A DNA stretch of 5,256 bases, taken from the NCBI GenBank assembly GCA_003695505.1, contig RFIY01000012.1, positions 1-5,256 on the forward strand, given 5' to 3'. The notes under the pieces were generated by a model. The model ran no database searches, was not told the DNA's origin, and was given only the letters and a program-made list of their open reading frames with translations. Shown one piece after another: positions 1 through 5,256 of this stretch (positions within the stretch are counted from its first letter, which is position 1; each line of letters starts with the position of its first letter). The stretch comes from Candidatus Dadabacteria bacterium. GTDB taxonomy: Bacteria; J088. The translations under genes were made by a program, and so were the position numbers.

Positions 1-1
1 G

Positions 2-382
2 ACCAACGATGATCTGGTGCAGGAAGCGAAGGTCGACGAGCTGTACGACTTCGAGCTCATCTACGAAGGCGAAACGACCGCGACGATTCGGGCGGTGCCC
101 AAGCCGGATGCCGCAGTCGTCTGGGGGCGCATCGACTACGAACTGCGCATCGCCGATCCGTTGCCACTGCGGGCCCGATACTACGACGAGGATGGCGAAC
201 TGGTGCGAATCCTGAGGTTCGAAGACGTGCGTCGCATCGCCGGGCGCGAGATCCCGATGCGGATCGTCGTGCTGCCGCAGGACAAGCCGGACGAGCGGAC
301 CGAGTTCGTGTACGAGTCGATCGAATTCGACGTGCCGCTGCCGAAGAACCTCTTTTCGCTGACGGCGTTGCGGCGGCGTTGA
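2..382 (+). CDS. LolA-like outer membrane lipoprotein-sorting protein, C-terminal part (5' end outside window)
   Basis: The reading frame is open from base 2, so the true start lies upstream; the GTG at 17 is internal to the frame and is not a credible start. About 126 residues of the C-terminal half are present. They resemble the LolA_like domain found in proteins annotated as outer membrane lipoprotein-sorting proteins. Recognisable pieces are the opening TNDDLVQEAK, a strand reading DPLPLRARYYDEDGELVR, the segment GREIPMRIVVLPQDKP, and the closing FDVPLPKNLFSLTALRRR. LolA-fold proteins are periplasmic half-barrels with a hydrophobic cavity that carries acyl chains of lipoproteins or other lipids. 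Alternating polar and hydrophobic residues fit such a sheet. The signal peptide cannot be seen because the 5' end is missing. The stop overlaps the start of the permease gene by one base, which suggests coupled translation and a shared pathway. The family call is from remembered sequence pattern. The cargo is unknown and it need not be a lipoprotein. Confidence 0.75.
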   Translation, partial: TNDDLVQEAKVDELYDFELIYEGETTATIRAVPKPDAAVVWGRIDYELRIADPLPLRARYYDEDGELVRILRFEDVRRIAGREIPMRIVVLPQDKPDERTEFVYESIEFDVPLPKNLFSLTALRRR

Positions 383-1611
383 TGCTACTACGCCTTGGCT
401 GGCGGAACCTCTGGCGCAACCGGCGCCGGACGCTGCTGACGATGTCGGCGATTGCGGTCGCCGTGTCGTTCGTGATTCTGCTGTTGGGGTTGCAGGACGG
501 CATGTTGCGCGACATGATCGTCGGCGCAACCGATTACTATCACGGGCATGCGCAGATTGCCCCCGAAGGCGCCTTCGACAACCCGTCGTTGTATCGTTCG
601 CTCGATGCCGAGGCCACGATCGAACAGATCGCGCGACGCGACGGGCTGTCCGCGATCACGCCGCGCCTCGATGGCTTTGCGCTACTGGCCGGCAACAAGC
701 CCGGCGCGGCGGCGCAGCCGGCGCAACTGCTGGGCGTTGATCCTGTCCGCGAAACGAAAGTGACCCGGCTCGCGGAGCAGGTGCGGCGTGGGCGCTGGAT
801 TCGATCCGGTACGGTCACCGCCGAGGTTGTGATCGGCCAGGGGCTGGCGCGTCGGCTCGAGGCGGACGTCGGGGACACACTCGCCGTGATGGGGCAGGCC
901 GCCGATGGGTCGATCGTCCAGGAGCTGTTGACGGTCGTCGGGATCATCGAGACGGGCGATCCCGGACGCGATCAGATGCTGGCGATCGTGCCGCTGGACT
1001 GGCTGCAGACGGTACTCGTCTTGCCCGGCCGCGCGCACCGACTCGTCATTCGCGTCGAGGACCCAATGGCTGCGGATCTCTGGGTAGCCGCGCACAAGGA
1101 TGACCTGACCGGTGTCGAGGTTCGTTCGTGGCGCGAGCTGTTGCCGTTGTTGTCGCAGATGCAGCAGATGTGGGATGTCGGGCAGTACGTCTTTACACTG
1201 ATCTTCTACTTCGCGGTCGTGCTGATCGTCGCCAATACGATGACGATGGCCTTTTTTGAGCGCTTCCGGGAGTTCGCGGTGATGCGTGCGATTGGGCTGA
1301 CAACCACGAAGTTGCAGGTGCTGGTCGGGCTCGAGGGGGCGTTGCTCAGTCTTGTCGCCGGTGTTGCGGGGGGCGTCTTCGGCGGACTGGCGACGGCGTT
1401 CTGGGCCAGCCATCCGCTCGATCTCAGTGCCTGGATGGAGCCGATTCGTTATGGCGGGGCCGTCATTCCACCGCAACTGCACACCTATCCGACGCGCATC
1501 AATACCCTGATGCCTGTCCTGCTGGTTGTCGTGCTGTCGATCGGGACGACGCTGCTGCCGATTCTGCGGTTGCGGCGACTCAAACCCGCCGAAGCGCTGG
1601 CGGAGGTGTAA
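382..1611 (+). CDS. ABC transporter permease, MacB/FtsX (LolC/LolE-like) family, first subunit
   Basis: This 409-residue membrane protein has the topology of the MacB/LolCDE class. A cytoplasmic N-terminus with WRNLWRNRRRT precedes TM1 at about 18-38. A large periplasmic domain (about 39-265, MacB_PCD-like) follows, then TM2 at about 270-291, TM3 at about 319-341 and TM4 at about 376-396. After TM2 comes the FtsX-family cytoplasmic motif ERFREFAVMRAIG (about 293-305), the probable coupling region for the ATPase. The C-terminal LRRLKPAEALAEV is typical of the family. The ATG at 382 is preferred because it overlaps the preceding stop; a TTG at 379 would add one residue. No strong Shine-Dalgarno sequence is visible, which fits reinitiation after the upstream stop. 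In this class the periplasmic domain transmits ATPase motion to a periplasmic partner rather than forming a classic pore. It probably pairs with the next gene product. I cannot tell LolC from LolE and see no LolC hook motif. Confidence 0.92.
   Translation: MLLRLGWRNLWRNRRRTLLTMSAIAVAVSFVILLLGLQDGMLRDMIVGATDYYHGHAQIAPEGAFDNPSLYRSLDAEATIEQIARRDGLSAITPRLDGFALLAGNKPGAAAQPAQLLGVDPVRETKVTRLAEQVRRGRWIRSGTVTAEVVIGQGLARRLEADVGDTLAVMGQAADGSIVQELLTVVGIIETGDPGRDQMLAIVPLDWLQTVLVLPGRAHRLVIRVEDPMAADLWVAAHKDDLTGVEVRSWRELLPLLSQMQQMWDVGQYVFTLIFYFAVVLIVANTMTMAFFERFREFAVMRAIGLTTTKLQVLVGLEGALLSLVAGVAGGVFGGLATAFWASHPLDLSAWMEPIRYGGAVIPPQLHTYPTRINTLMPVLLVVVLSIGTTLLPILRLRRLKPAEALAEV
1602..1606 (+). promoter_or_regulatory. 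Shine-Dalgarno site GGAGG for the second permease
   Basis: GGAGG lies inside the last codons of the first permease, 7 nt before the GTG at 1614. It decides the start of the second permease in favour of this GTG. The ATG at 1621 is in another frame and is not a competitor. Confidence 0.75.
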
Positions 1612-1613
1612 CG

Positions 1614-2870
1614 GTGCGGGATGGGCGCTGGATCTGGCTGCGCCTCGCATGGCGCAATCTCTGGCGGCAGAAGCGCCGCACGGCGATTCAACTCGCCGTC
1701 GTGGCCGGCAGCGTGCTGATCGCGCTCTGGTACAACAATCTCGCCCGTGGCATGTACGCGGCAATGATTCGCGACGGCGTGCGCTCGGGCAGCGGGCATA
1801 TCGGCATTTATCATCCGAACTATCTCAGCGATCGGCTGGTGCGGCAGACGGTGGCGCCCGACGGCCTGATCGATGAACTCCGGAAGCTGGATCATGTCGT
1901 CGCGGTGATGCCGCGCGTGATGCTGCCCGGTGTCGCGCGCAGCAGCTACGAGCTGTTACCGGTTGCCATCGTCGGCGCCGATCTGGACACCGAGCAGGCG
2001 ATCAATCCGATCCTCGATGCAAAGCGGCTGGTGGCCGGCCGGCTGCCGTCCCCCGGCAAACGGACCGTACAGGCGGTCGTCGGCGCGCGGTTCGCCGAGC
2101 GGCTGCACTTGCGCGTCGGCAGCAAGTTCGTGTTCAACGCCCAGAATGCCGATGGCGAGCTGATCGCCACGGCGATGCGCGTGGCGGGCATCGTGCGCAC
2201 CGGATTGCAGGAAATCGACGAAGGGACGTTGCTGGTCTGGCGGCAGGATGCGGCAAAGTTGCTTGGGCGACCCGGCCACGCCCACGAAATCGCGGTGCTG
2301 CTCGACCGGCCGAATTCGATTGCCGAACTGCTGCCAGAGGTGCAGGCGCGCGCGGCTGCGCGCGGGGCCAAGGCGTTTCGCTGGGAAGAGGCGATGCCGG
2401 GACTCGCCAGCGGCATTCGTATGGACTATGCCTTTCTGCAGGCCATCGTGTTCGTGATCTTCGTGCTGGTCGCGATCGGCACGGTCAATATCCTTGTCAT
2501 GGCCGTGCTCGAGCGCATCCGTGAGTTCGGTATCCTGCGCGCACTCGGCATGGAGCGGCGGCAGATCGGCTGGCTGGTGCTCAACGAAGCCGTGCTCGTC
2601 AGCCTGCTCGGGGTCGCAATCGGCGCGCTGCTGGGGTTTGCCGCGACCTGGTACACCTGGAAGTACGGGATCGATCTGAGCGAAATGATGGGCGGTGGCA
2701 GCGTCGAGATGGAAGGGGTGCTCGTCGAACCGATCATGCGCGCGACCTGGGACTGGGCCGGGATGGCTCGCCTGACAGGCGTTCTGTTGTTGCTGTCGAT
2801 CGCCGCGGCCCTCTATCCATTGCGACTGGTACTGCGTGTCGGCCCGGCTGACGCCGTACGGCACTATTGA
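1614..2870 (+). CDS. ABC transporter permease, MacB/FtsX (LolC/LolE-like) family, second subunit
   Basis: The 418-residue product has the same architecture as its upstream neighbour and is probably its paralogue. It has an N-terminal RLAWRNLWRQKRRT, TM1 at about 24-41, a periplasmic domain at about 42-272, TM2 at about 275-299, TM3 at about 322-346 and TM4 at about 384-404. The FtsX coupling motif ERIREFGILRALG sits at 300-312. The early periplasmic segment GHIGIYHPNY matches GHAQIAPEG in the first subunit, supporting a shared origin. The start is GTG, two bases after the previous stop, with a well-placed GGAGG. Two different half-permeases encoded side by side with one ATPase imply a heterodimer, as in LolCDE, whereas MacB is a homodimer with a fused ATPase. 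A paired glycine run MMGGGSVEM lies between TM3 and TM4 (about 358-366), probably a periplasmic loop. The family assignment is firm; the substrate is unknown. Confidence 0.92.
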   Translation: MRDGRWIWLRLAWRNLWRQKRRTAIQLAVVAGSVLIALWYNNLARGMYAAMIRDGVRSGSGHIGIYHPNYLSDRLVRQTVAPDGLIDELRKLDHVVAVMPRVMLPGVARSSYELLPVAIVGADLDTEQAINPILDAKRLVAGRLPSPGKRTVQAVVGARFAERLHLRVGSKFVFNAQNADGELIATAMRVAGIVRTGLQEIDEGTLLVWRQDAAKLLGRPGHAHEIAVLLDRPNSIAELLPEVQARAAARGAKAFRWEEAMPGLASGIRMDYAFLQAIVFVIFVLVAIGTVNILVMAVLERIREFGILRALGMERRQIGWLVLNEAVLVSLLGVAIGALLGFAATWYTWKYGIDLSEMMGGGSVEMEGVLVEPIMRATWDWAGMARLTGVLLLLSIAAALYPLRLVLRVGPADAVRHY

Positions 2871-2888
2871 ACGGTTGAAAGAGAAACG

Positions 2889-3590
2889 ATGATGAACAAC
2901 GAAACTGTACCCGCCATTGAACTGAGCGACGTCAGCAAGTTTTATCAGCAGGGTGACACGACGGTTCACGCGGTCGATCACGTCGATCTGACGCTGCAAC
3001 GAGGCGCCTTTGCCACACTGGCCGGGCCGTCGGGGTCGGGCAAGACGACGTTGCTGAATCTGATCGGCGGACTCGACCAGCCCGACACCGGAACGATCCG
3101 CATCGACGGCGAAACGACCACCGGCCTGTCCGACCGCGAGCTGACCCGTTTGCGCCTGCACAAGATCGGTTTCATCTTTCAGGCGTACAACCTGATCCCG
3201 GTGCTGACGGCGCTGGAAAACGCCGAATTCGTTCTGTTGTTACAGCGGCGTCCGGCCGACGAGCGGCAGGCGCGTGTCCGCGCGCTGTTTGCCGAGCTCG
3301 GCCTGGAGGGGCTGGAGCATCGCCTGCCGACGCAGCTCAGCGGCGGGCAGCAGCAGCGCGTGGCCGTCGCGCGGGCCGTCGCGCCGGAACCGGCGATCGT
3401 CCTGGCCGACGAGCCGACGGCAAATCTCGATTCGCAGACCTCGGCCAACCTGCTCGAAATGATGCACCGCCTCAATCGCGAGCAGGGCGTGACCTTCCTG
3501 TTCAGCACGCACGATCCCGCCGTCATCGAACAGGCCGACCGCGTCATCCGCATGCACGACGGCCGGATCGTTGACGACGAGCGGCGGTGA
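2889..3590 (+). CDS. ABC transporter ATP-binding protein, LolD/MacB-type
   Basis: This 233-residue cytoplasmic ATPase has every catalytic motif intact. Walker A GPSGSGKT is at 46-53, the Q-loop glutamine at 98, the signature LSGGQQQR at 150-157, Walker B IVLADE at 170-175 with catalytic Glu175, the D-loop NLD at 179-181, and the switch His208. The segment IGFIFQAYNLIPVLTALENAE is characteristic of the LolD/MacB/FtsE group. The length is normal for a free-standing LolD-type subunit, so it should form a dimer under the two permeases encoded just upstream and hydrolyse ATP to drive them. Tandem ATGs occur at 2889 and 2892; the first is chosen, with a purine-rich GAAAGAG at 2877-2883 as a modest ribosome site. 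The 3' end overlaps the next start as GTGA. LolD and related exporters cannot be separated from the ATPase alone. Confidence 0.95.
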   Translation: MMNNETVPAIELSDVSKFYQQGDTTVHAVDHVDLTLQRGAFATLAGPSGSGKTTLLNLIGGLDQPDTGTIRIDGETTTGLSDRELTRLRLHKIGFIFQAYNLIPVLTALENAEFVLLLQRRPADERQARVRALFAELGLEGLEHRLPTQLSGGQQQRVAVARAVAPEPAIVLADEPTANLDSQTSANLLEMMHRLNREQGVTFLFSTHDPAVIEQADRVIRMHDGRIVDDERR

Positions 3591-4753
3591 AACGTTCCTG
3601 GATCGCCGCTGCGCTGCTGATCGCGGCGCCTGCATCCGCGCTCGACGTGCTGCCGTCGCTGGCGCTGCGGCAGAGCGTTCTAGGCCTGAGGCAGCAACTG
3701 CCGACGATGCGTGACTGGGACGGCCTCGCCGAACTGCGCGCCCGTCCCGGACTGACCCTGCGCGGCGCGCAGGCCGCCGGTTCGCTCGAGATCGAGACAC
3801 GACTGTTCAGCGGCACCGGCAATCCCCTCTGGCCGCAACCCCAGGCACAGCGGTTTACCGGACTGAAATGGACGGCGGTCGATCAGGGCGACGTGGTCAT
3901 CGCCGGCTGGATCGACCGCGCCGATGTCACATTGCACGCCGGACCGGTCGACATCCAGATCGGACGCCAGCCGGTCGGGTTGGGCACGGCGCACTTTCTC
4001 GGCGTACTCGACATCATCGCGCCGTTCGCGCCGGGTGACCTCGACGCGACGTTTCGGCCGGGCGTCGATGCACTGCGCCTGCGCGGCATGGCCGGTGCGC
4101 GGCTCGAATGGGAAGTCGCCGCGGTCGGCGCGGATCCCGTGTCGACGTCGGGATCGTGGGCCCGTGGCCGAATCCTGCTCGACCAGGGCGATCTGGAGCT
4201 GGTCGGTGGCTGGTTGCGCCGGCGCGGTTTCGGGGGGCTGGGCTTCGACGGCGAGGCCGGGCTGGCATCGATCTGGGCCGAGGCGCTCGTGATCGACGCG
4301 ACCGGCGCGCCGCGTCGTGGCGGCAAGGTGGCGGCCGCCGCGATCATCGGTGCAGGCGGGCGGCCGCTGTCCGAGTTGTGGATCGAGGGCGCGATGCTGG
4401 GCCAGAGCCACGGCGTGGGACGCGACGACCTGCTCGCGGCGGTCGGCTCGGGCTGGGTCCAGGAAGGCTGGTGGTTTCTGGTCGGTCACGCGCATGCGAT
4501 GGCGACGATCGACTGGGAAGCGACGGCGCTCAGCCATCTGTCGGCAACCGGGGTGCTGAGCCTGACGGACGGCTCGATGTTCATGCAGCCACGCTGGACA
4601 TTCAGCGTCAGCGACGAGGCCGATCTCAGCGCCTACGGCTGGATCACCGCCGGAAAAGGCGCGCGCCTCGTGCCTCCGGCAATCCCGGAGCCGCGCAGCG
4701 AGTTCGGCTCCCTGCCACGCGGCGTCGGCTTGTACGCCCGCTGGTTCTTCTGA
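3587..4753 (+). CDS. Predicted outer-membrane beta-barrel protein linked to the ABC transporter
   Basis: The 388-residue product starts with a Sec signal peptide: KR followed by the hydrophobic WIAAALLIAAPASA and a probable cleavage after Ala18 in ASA. The mature part has many alternating polar/hydrophobic stretches, for example VDIQIGRQPVGLGTA and LEWEVAAVGAD, as in antiparallel beta-strands. Residues 124-164 resemble a pattern of outer-membrane barrels: IGRQ-x-x-x-x-GT, then a proline-rich LDIIAPFAP, then RPGVDALRL. The chain ends GLYARWFF, with a terminal phenylalanine like the usual BAM-recognition signal. The GTG start at 3587 overlaps the ATPase stop, and the signal peptide begins immediately, which supports it. 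No named family is recognised with certainty. Its place as last gene of the operon suggests an outer-membrane exit, partner or client of the transporter, but that role is inferred. An alternative is a soluble periplasmic beta-rich protein. Confidence 0.75.
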   Translation: MKRSWIAAALLIAAPASALDVLPSLALRQSVLGLRQQLPTMRDWDGLAELRARPGLTLRGAQAAGSLEIETRLFSGTGNPLWPQPQAQRFTGLKWTAVDQGDVVIAGWIDRADVTLHAGPVDIQIGRQPVGLGTAHFLGVLDIIAPFAPGDLDATFRPGVDALRLRGMAGARLEWEVAAVGADPVSTSGSWARGRILLDQGDLELVGGWLRRRGFGGLGFDGEAGLASIWAEALVIDATGAPRRGGKVAAAAIIGAGGRPLSELWIEGAMLGQSHGVGRDDLLAAVGSGWVQEGWWFLVGHAHAMATIDWEATALSHLSATGVLSLTDGSMFMQPRWTFSVSDEADLSAYGWITAGKGARLVPPAIPEPRSEFGSLPRGVGLYARWFF

Positions 4754-4803
4754 GCGAGCGGCGGCGGGGCCACCGCGGGCAGAAACCAAAGTGACGCGTG
4801 GGT

Positions 4804-4838
4804 CTTCGTGTGGAACGTCATCCCGGACGGACACGAAG
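4804..4838. repeat. 8-bp inverted repeat competing with the REP-like hairpin
   Basis: CTTCGTGT at 4804-4811 is perfectly complementary to ACACGAAG at 4831-4838, with 19 nt between the arms. The right arm lies inside the larger hairpin at 4820-4853, so the two structures either exclude each other or interleave as a pseudoknot. It could be chance in such a short region. Confidence 0.4.
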
Positions 4839-4853
4839 TGTTCGATCCGGGAT
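4820..4853. repeat. REP-like palindromic hairpin between convergent genes
   Basis: The arms ATCCCGGA (4820-4827) and TCCGGGAT (4846-4853) are perfect inverted repeats. Pairing continues inward through C4828-G4844, G4829-C4843, a G-T wobble and ACAC/GTGT (4831-4834 with 4838-4841), closing on a GAA triloop with one bulged A at 4845. This gives about 15 pairs over 34 nt. The flanking GTCATCCCGGA with a GATCCGGGATTC return resembles dispersed palindromic repeats seen between genes in many proteobacteria. It lies 66 nt after the barrel gene and 54 nt beyond the toxin remnant, so both transcripts run into it. There is no T-tract on either side, so it is not a canonical intrinsic terminator. A role in 3'-end protection or attenuation is possible. 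Copy number in the genome cannot be seen here. Confidence 0.65.
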
Positions 4854-4901
4854 TCAGTGCGGCGGCCGAGCCGCGCAGGAACAGGATGATCTACTGAATG
4901 G

Positions 4902-4925
4902 GTAGATTCAGCCGTAGATTCGCCG
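4902..4925. repeat. Imperfect 12-nt tandem repeat at the toxin remnant 3' end
   Basis: GTAGATTCAGCC at 4902-4913 is followed directly by GTAGATTCGCCG at 4914-4925. The first eight bases are identical and the rest match if one base is gapped. On the minus strand the repeat covers the last codons of the toxin remnant, including Ile-Tyr, the stop codon and the bases just beyond. It may be a small slippage duplication that set the present stop. Confidence 0.5.
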
Positions 4926-5039
4926 ACGGTGCCCGACCGCAACGACCAGTACGGTGACCCGTTCATCTTCGATGTGGCAGAGAATCCCGCAGTCGCACAC
5001 ACGGGCGCGGTCGCCCCATTCAACCTTCCAGGTCAACAC
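4908..5039 (-). pseudogene. RelE/ParE-superfamily toxin remnant with an internal deletion
   Basis: A short frame begins with GTG at 5039 (TTG at 5036 is an alternative), overlaps the antitoxin 3' end by 20 nt as is usual in relBE loci, and stops at 4908, giving 43 residues. RelE toxins are usually about 85-95 residues. The first 13 residues, ending TWKVEWGDRAR, look like the RelE N-terminal strand. Residues 14-43 look like its C-terminal strands: ILCHIEDERV, then TVLVVAVGHRRRIYG. The helical middle, roughly 40 residues, is absent, so the apparent junction is at Arg13-Val14 (near 5000-5001). Aligned with E. coli RelE, an mRNA interferase acting in the ribosomal A site, Arg81 and Tyr87 have counterparts (Arg38, Tyr42). 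Arg61 is replaced by Gly18, in DCG where DYR is normal. Loss of the fold core and a catalytic residue makes activity very unlikely. It could still be made as a peptide that binds the antitoxin. Confidence 0.7.
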
Positions 5040-5232
5040 CGGCCTCTACTTCTTCGTGGGTCCAGCGCTTTCCGGGCGACTCAATGCGCTCAATCGCCAG
5101 GTAGGTCTCTTCCATCTCGTCAAGGTGTTCAAGGATGGCCTGACGGGCGTAGAACGTCTTCGTGCGCCCTGTTTCTCTGGCAAGTTCGGTCAGCCGTTGT
5201 TCAATGTCTTCTGGTAAGCGAATCACGAGCAC
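5020..5232 (-). CDS. RelB-type ribbon-helix-helix antitoxin
   Basis: This 70-residue protein begins MLVIRLPEDIEQRL, a ribbon strand followed by helix 1 (ELARETG), then RTKTFYARQAILEHLDEMEE as helix 2. This is the pattern of small RelB/DUF6290-like antitoxins that dimerise as ribbon-helix-helix DNA binders. The C-terminal part, ending THEEVEAGVDLEG, would wrap the toxin. The start is GTG at 5232, supported by GGAGG seven bases upstream and an in-frame TAA just before. Known family members neutralise a RelE-type toxin and repress their own promoter. Here the downstream partner is a deleted remnant, so the antitoxin appears orphaned while its own reading frame is intact. GC here is about 57% by hand count against about 67% in a sampled operon line, consistent with horizontal arrival. 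Only 24 nt upstream is visible. TATAGC at 5256-5251 could be part of a -10 box, but no -35 can be checked. Confidence 0.88.
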   Translation of the reverse strand: MLVIRLPEDIEQRLTELARETGRTKTFYARQAILEHLDEMEETYLAIERIESPGKRWTHEEVEAGVDLEG

Positions 5233-5239
5233 GATTTAA

Positions 5240-5244
5240 CCTCC
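5240..5244 (-). promoter_or_regulatory. Shine-Dalgarno site GGAGG for the antitoxin
   Basis: On the minus strand GGAGG ends 7 nt before the GTG at 5232. It supports this GTG rather than the second GTG two codons further in (5226-5224). Confidence 0.75.
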
Positions 5245-5256
5245 GCAAACGCTATA

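Larger units (their letters stand above)
2..4753 (+). other. Putative operon: LolA-like carrier, two ABC permeases, ABC ATPase, outer-membrane protein
   Basis: Five same-strand genes follow each other with almost no space. The stop and start share one base in TGATG at 380-384, there is a 2-nt gap at 1612-1613, an 18-nt gap at 2871-2888, and a GTGA overlap at 3587-3590. No internal terminator or convincing promoter is visible at any junction, so a single transcript starting upstream of the window is the simplest reading. The gene set matches an envelope transport pathway: inner-membrane ABC complex, periplasmic LolA-like protein and outer-membrane barrel. Co-transcription is inferred from spacing only. 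The upstream boundary lies outside the window. The downstream boundary is probably the hairpin region after 4753. Confidence 0.8.

Noticed and set aside
682-1764. 360-residue minus-strand open frame opposite the first permease
   Set aside because: It shadows a confident permease frame and has no plausible motif or ribosome site. It reflects the scarcity of stops in GC-rich DNA.
1956-3161. 401-residue minus-strand open frame opposite the second permease and ATPase
   Set aside because: It is antisense to two well-supported transporter genes. The composition is low-complexity, rich in Gln, Asp, His and Arg, with no recognisable domain.
4108-4794. 228-residue plus-strand frame overlapping the barrel gene
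   Set aside because: Its Arg/Gly-rich translation overlaps the better-supported frame for most of its length and lacks any recognisable fold.
4633-4821. 62-residue minus-strand frame reaching into the spacer after the barrel gene
   Set aside because: Most of it is antisense to the barrel 3' end, and neither a Shine-Dalgarno site nor family features are visible.
4859-4874. GCGGC/GCCGC short stem as a terminator
   Set aside because: Only 5 bp with a 6-nt loop in GC-rich DNA and no T-tract on either strand; this is expected by chance.
4894-4911. CTGAAT/ATTCAG stem of 6 bp as a terminator for either transcript
   Set aside because: The stem is short and AT-rich with no U-run after it, and it is partly explained by the adjacent tandem repeat.
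3680-5023. 447-residue open frame on the minus strand, opposite the barrel gene and running into the toxin remnant
   Set aside because: It lies antisense to a gene with a signal peptide and clear family features, is rich in Arg, Pro and Ala as GC-rich shadow frames are, and near its start it is the wrong frame of the RelE-like remnant.
4954-5217. 87-residue plus-strand frame opposite the antitoxin
   Set aside because: It is the complement of a clear ribbon-helix-helix antitoxin frame that has its own GGAGG and start.

Overview
The window is GC-rich. Hand counts on sampled lines give about 67% in the operon (3901-3960) and about 57% in the segment at the right end (5041-5220). Coding density, many short overlaps and envelope gene content point to a Gram-negative bacterium, probably a proteobacterium. 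The clues are an outer-membrane-type beta-barrel, a LolA-like periplasmic protein and LolCDE/MacB-type transporter genes. I cannot assign a genus from the sequence.

Positions 2-4753 (+ strand) form one compact, translationally coupled gene run. The order is: the 3' end of a LolA-like periplasmic protein (2-382, cut by the window edge), two homologous MacB/FtsX-type ABC permeases (382-1611 and 1614-2870), their LolD/MacB-type ATPase (2889-3590), and a secreted protein with a signal peptide and outer-membrane beta-barrel features (3587-4753). Junctions are TGATG, a 2-nt gap, an 18-nt gap and GTGA. The genes can be read as one envelope-spanning pathway. Two permeases and an ATPase dimer would work as a mechanotransmitting inner-membrane machine. 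The LolA-like protein would be a soluble carrier for lipid-modified or hydrophobic cargo. The last protein would be an outer-membrane partner or cargo. The cargo is unknown.

Positions 4754-4907 are non-coding. They hold a strong REP-like hairpin (4820-4853) between convergent gene ends, a competing inverted repeat, and a short 12-nt tandem repeat that overlaps the next gene end.

Positions 4908-5232 (- strand) carry a lower-GC RelBE-type toxin-antitoxin locus. The antitoxin (5020-5232) is intact. The toxin (4908-5039) is a 43-codon remnant in which the RelE N-terminal strand is joined in frame to the C-terminal strands. The helical middle is missing, and the residue aligned with catalytic Arg61 of E. 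coli RelE is now glycine. This apparently disarmed toxin is the most distinctive observation in the window.
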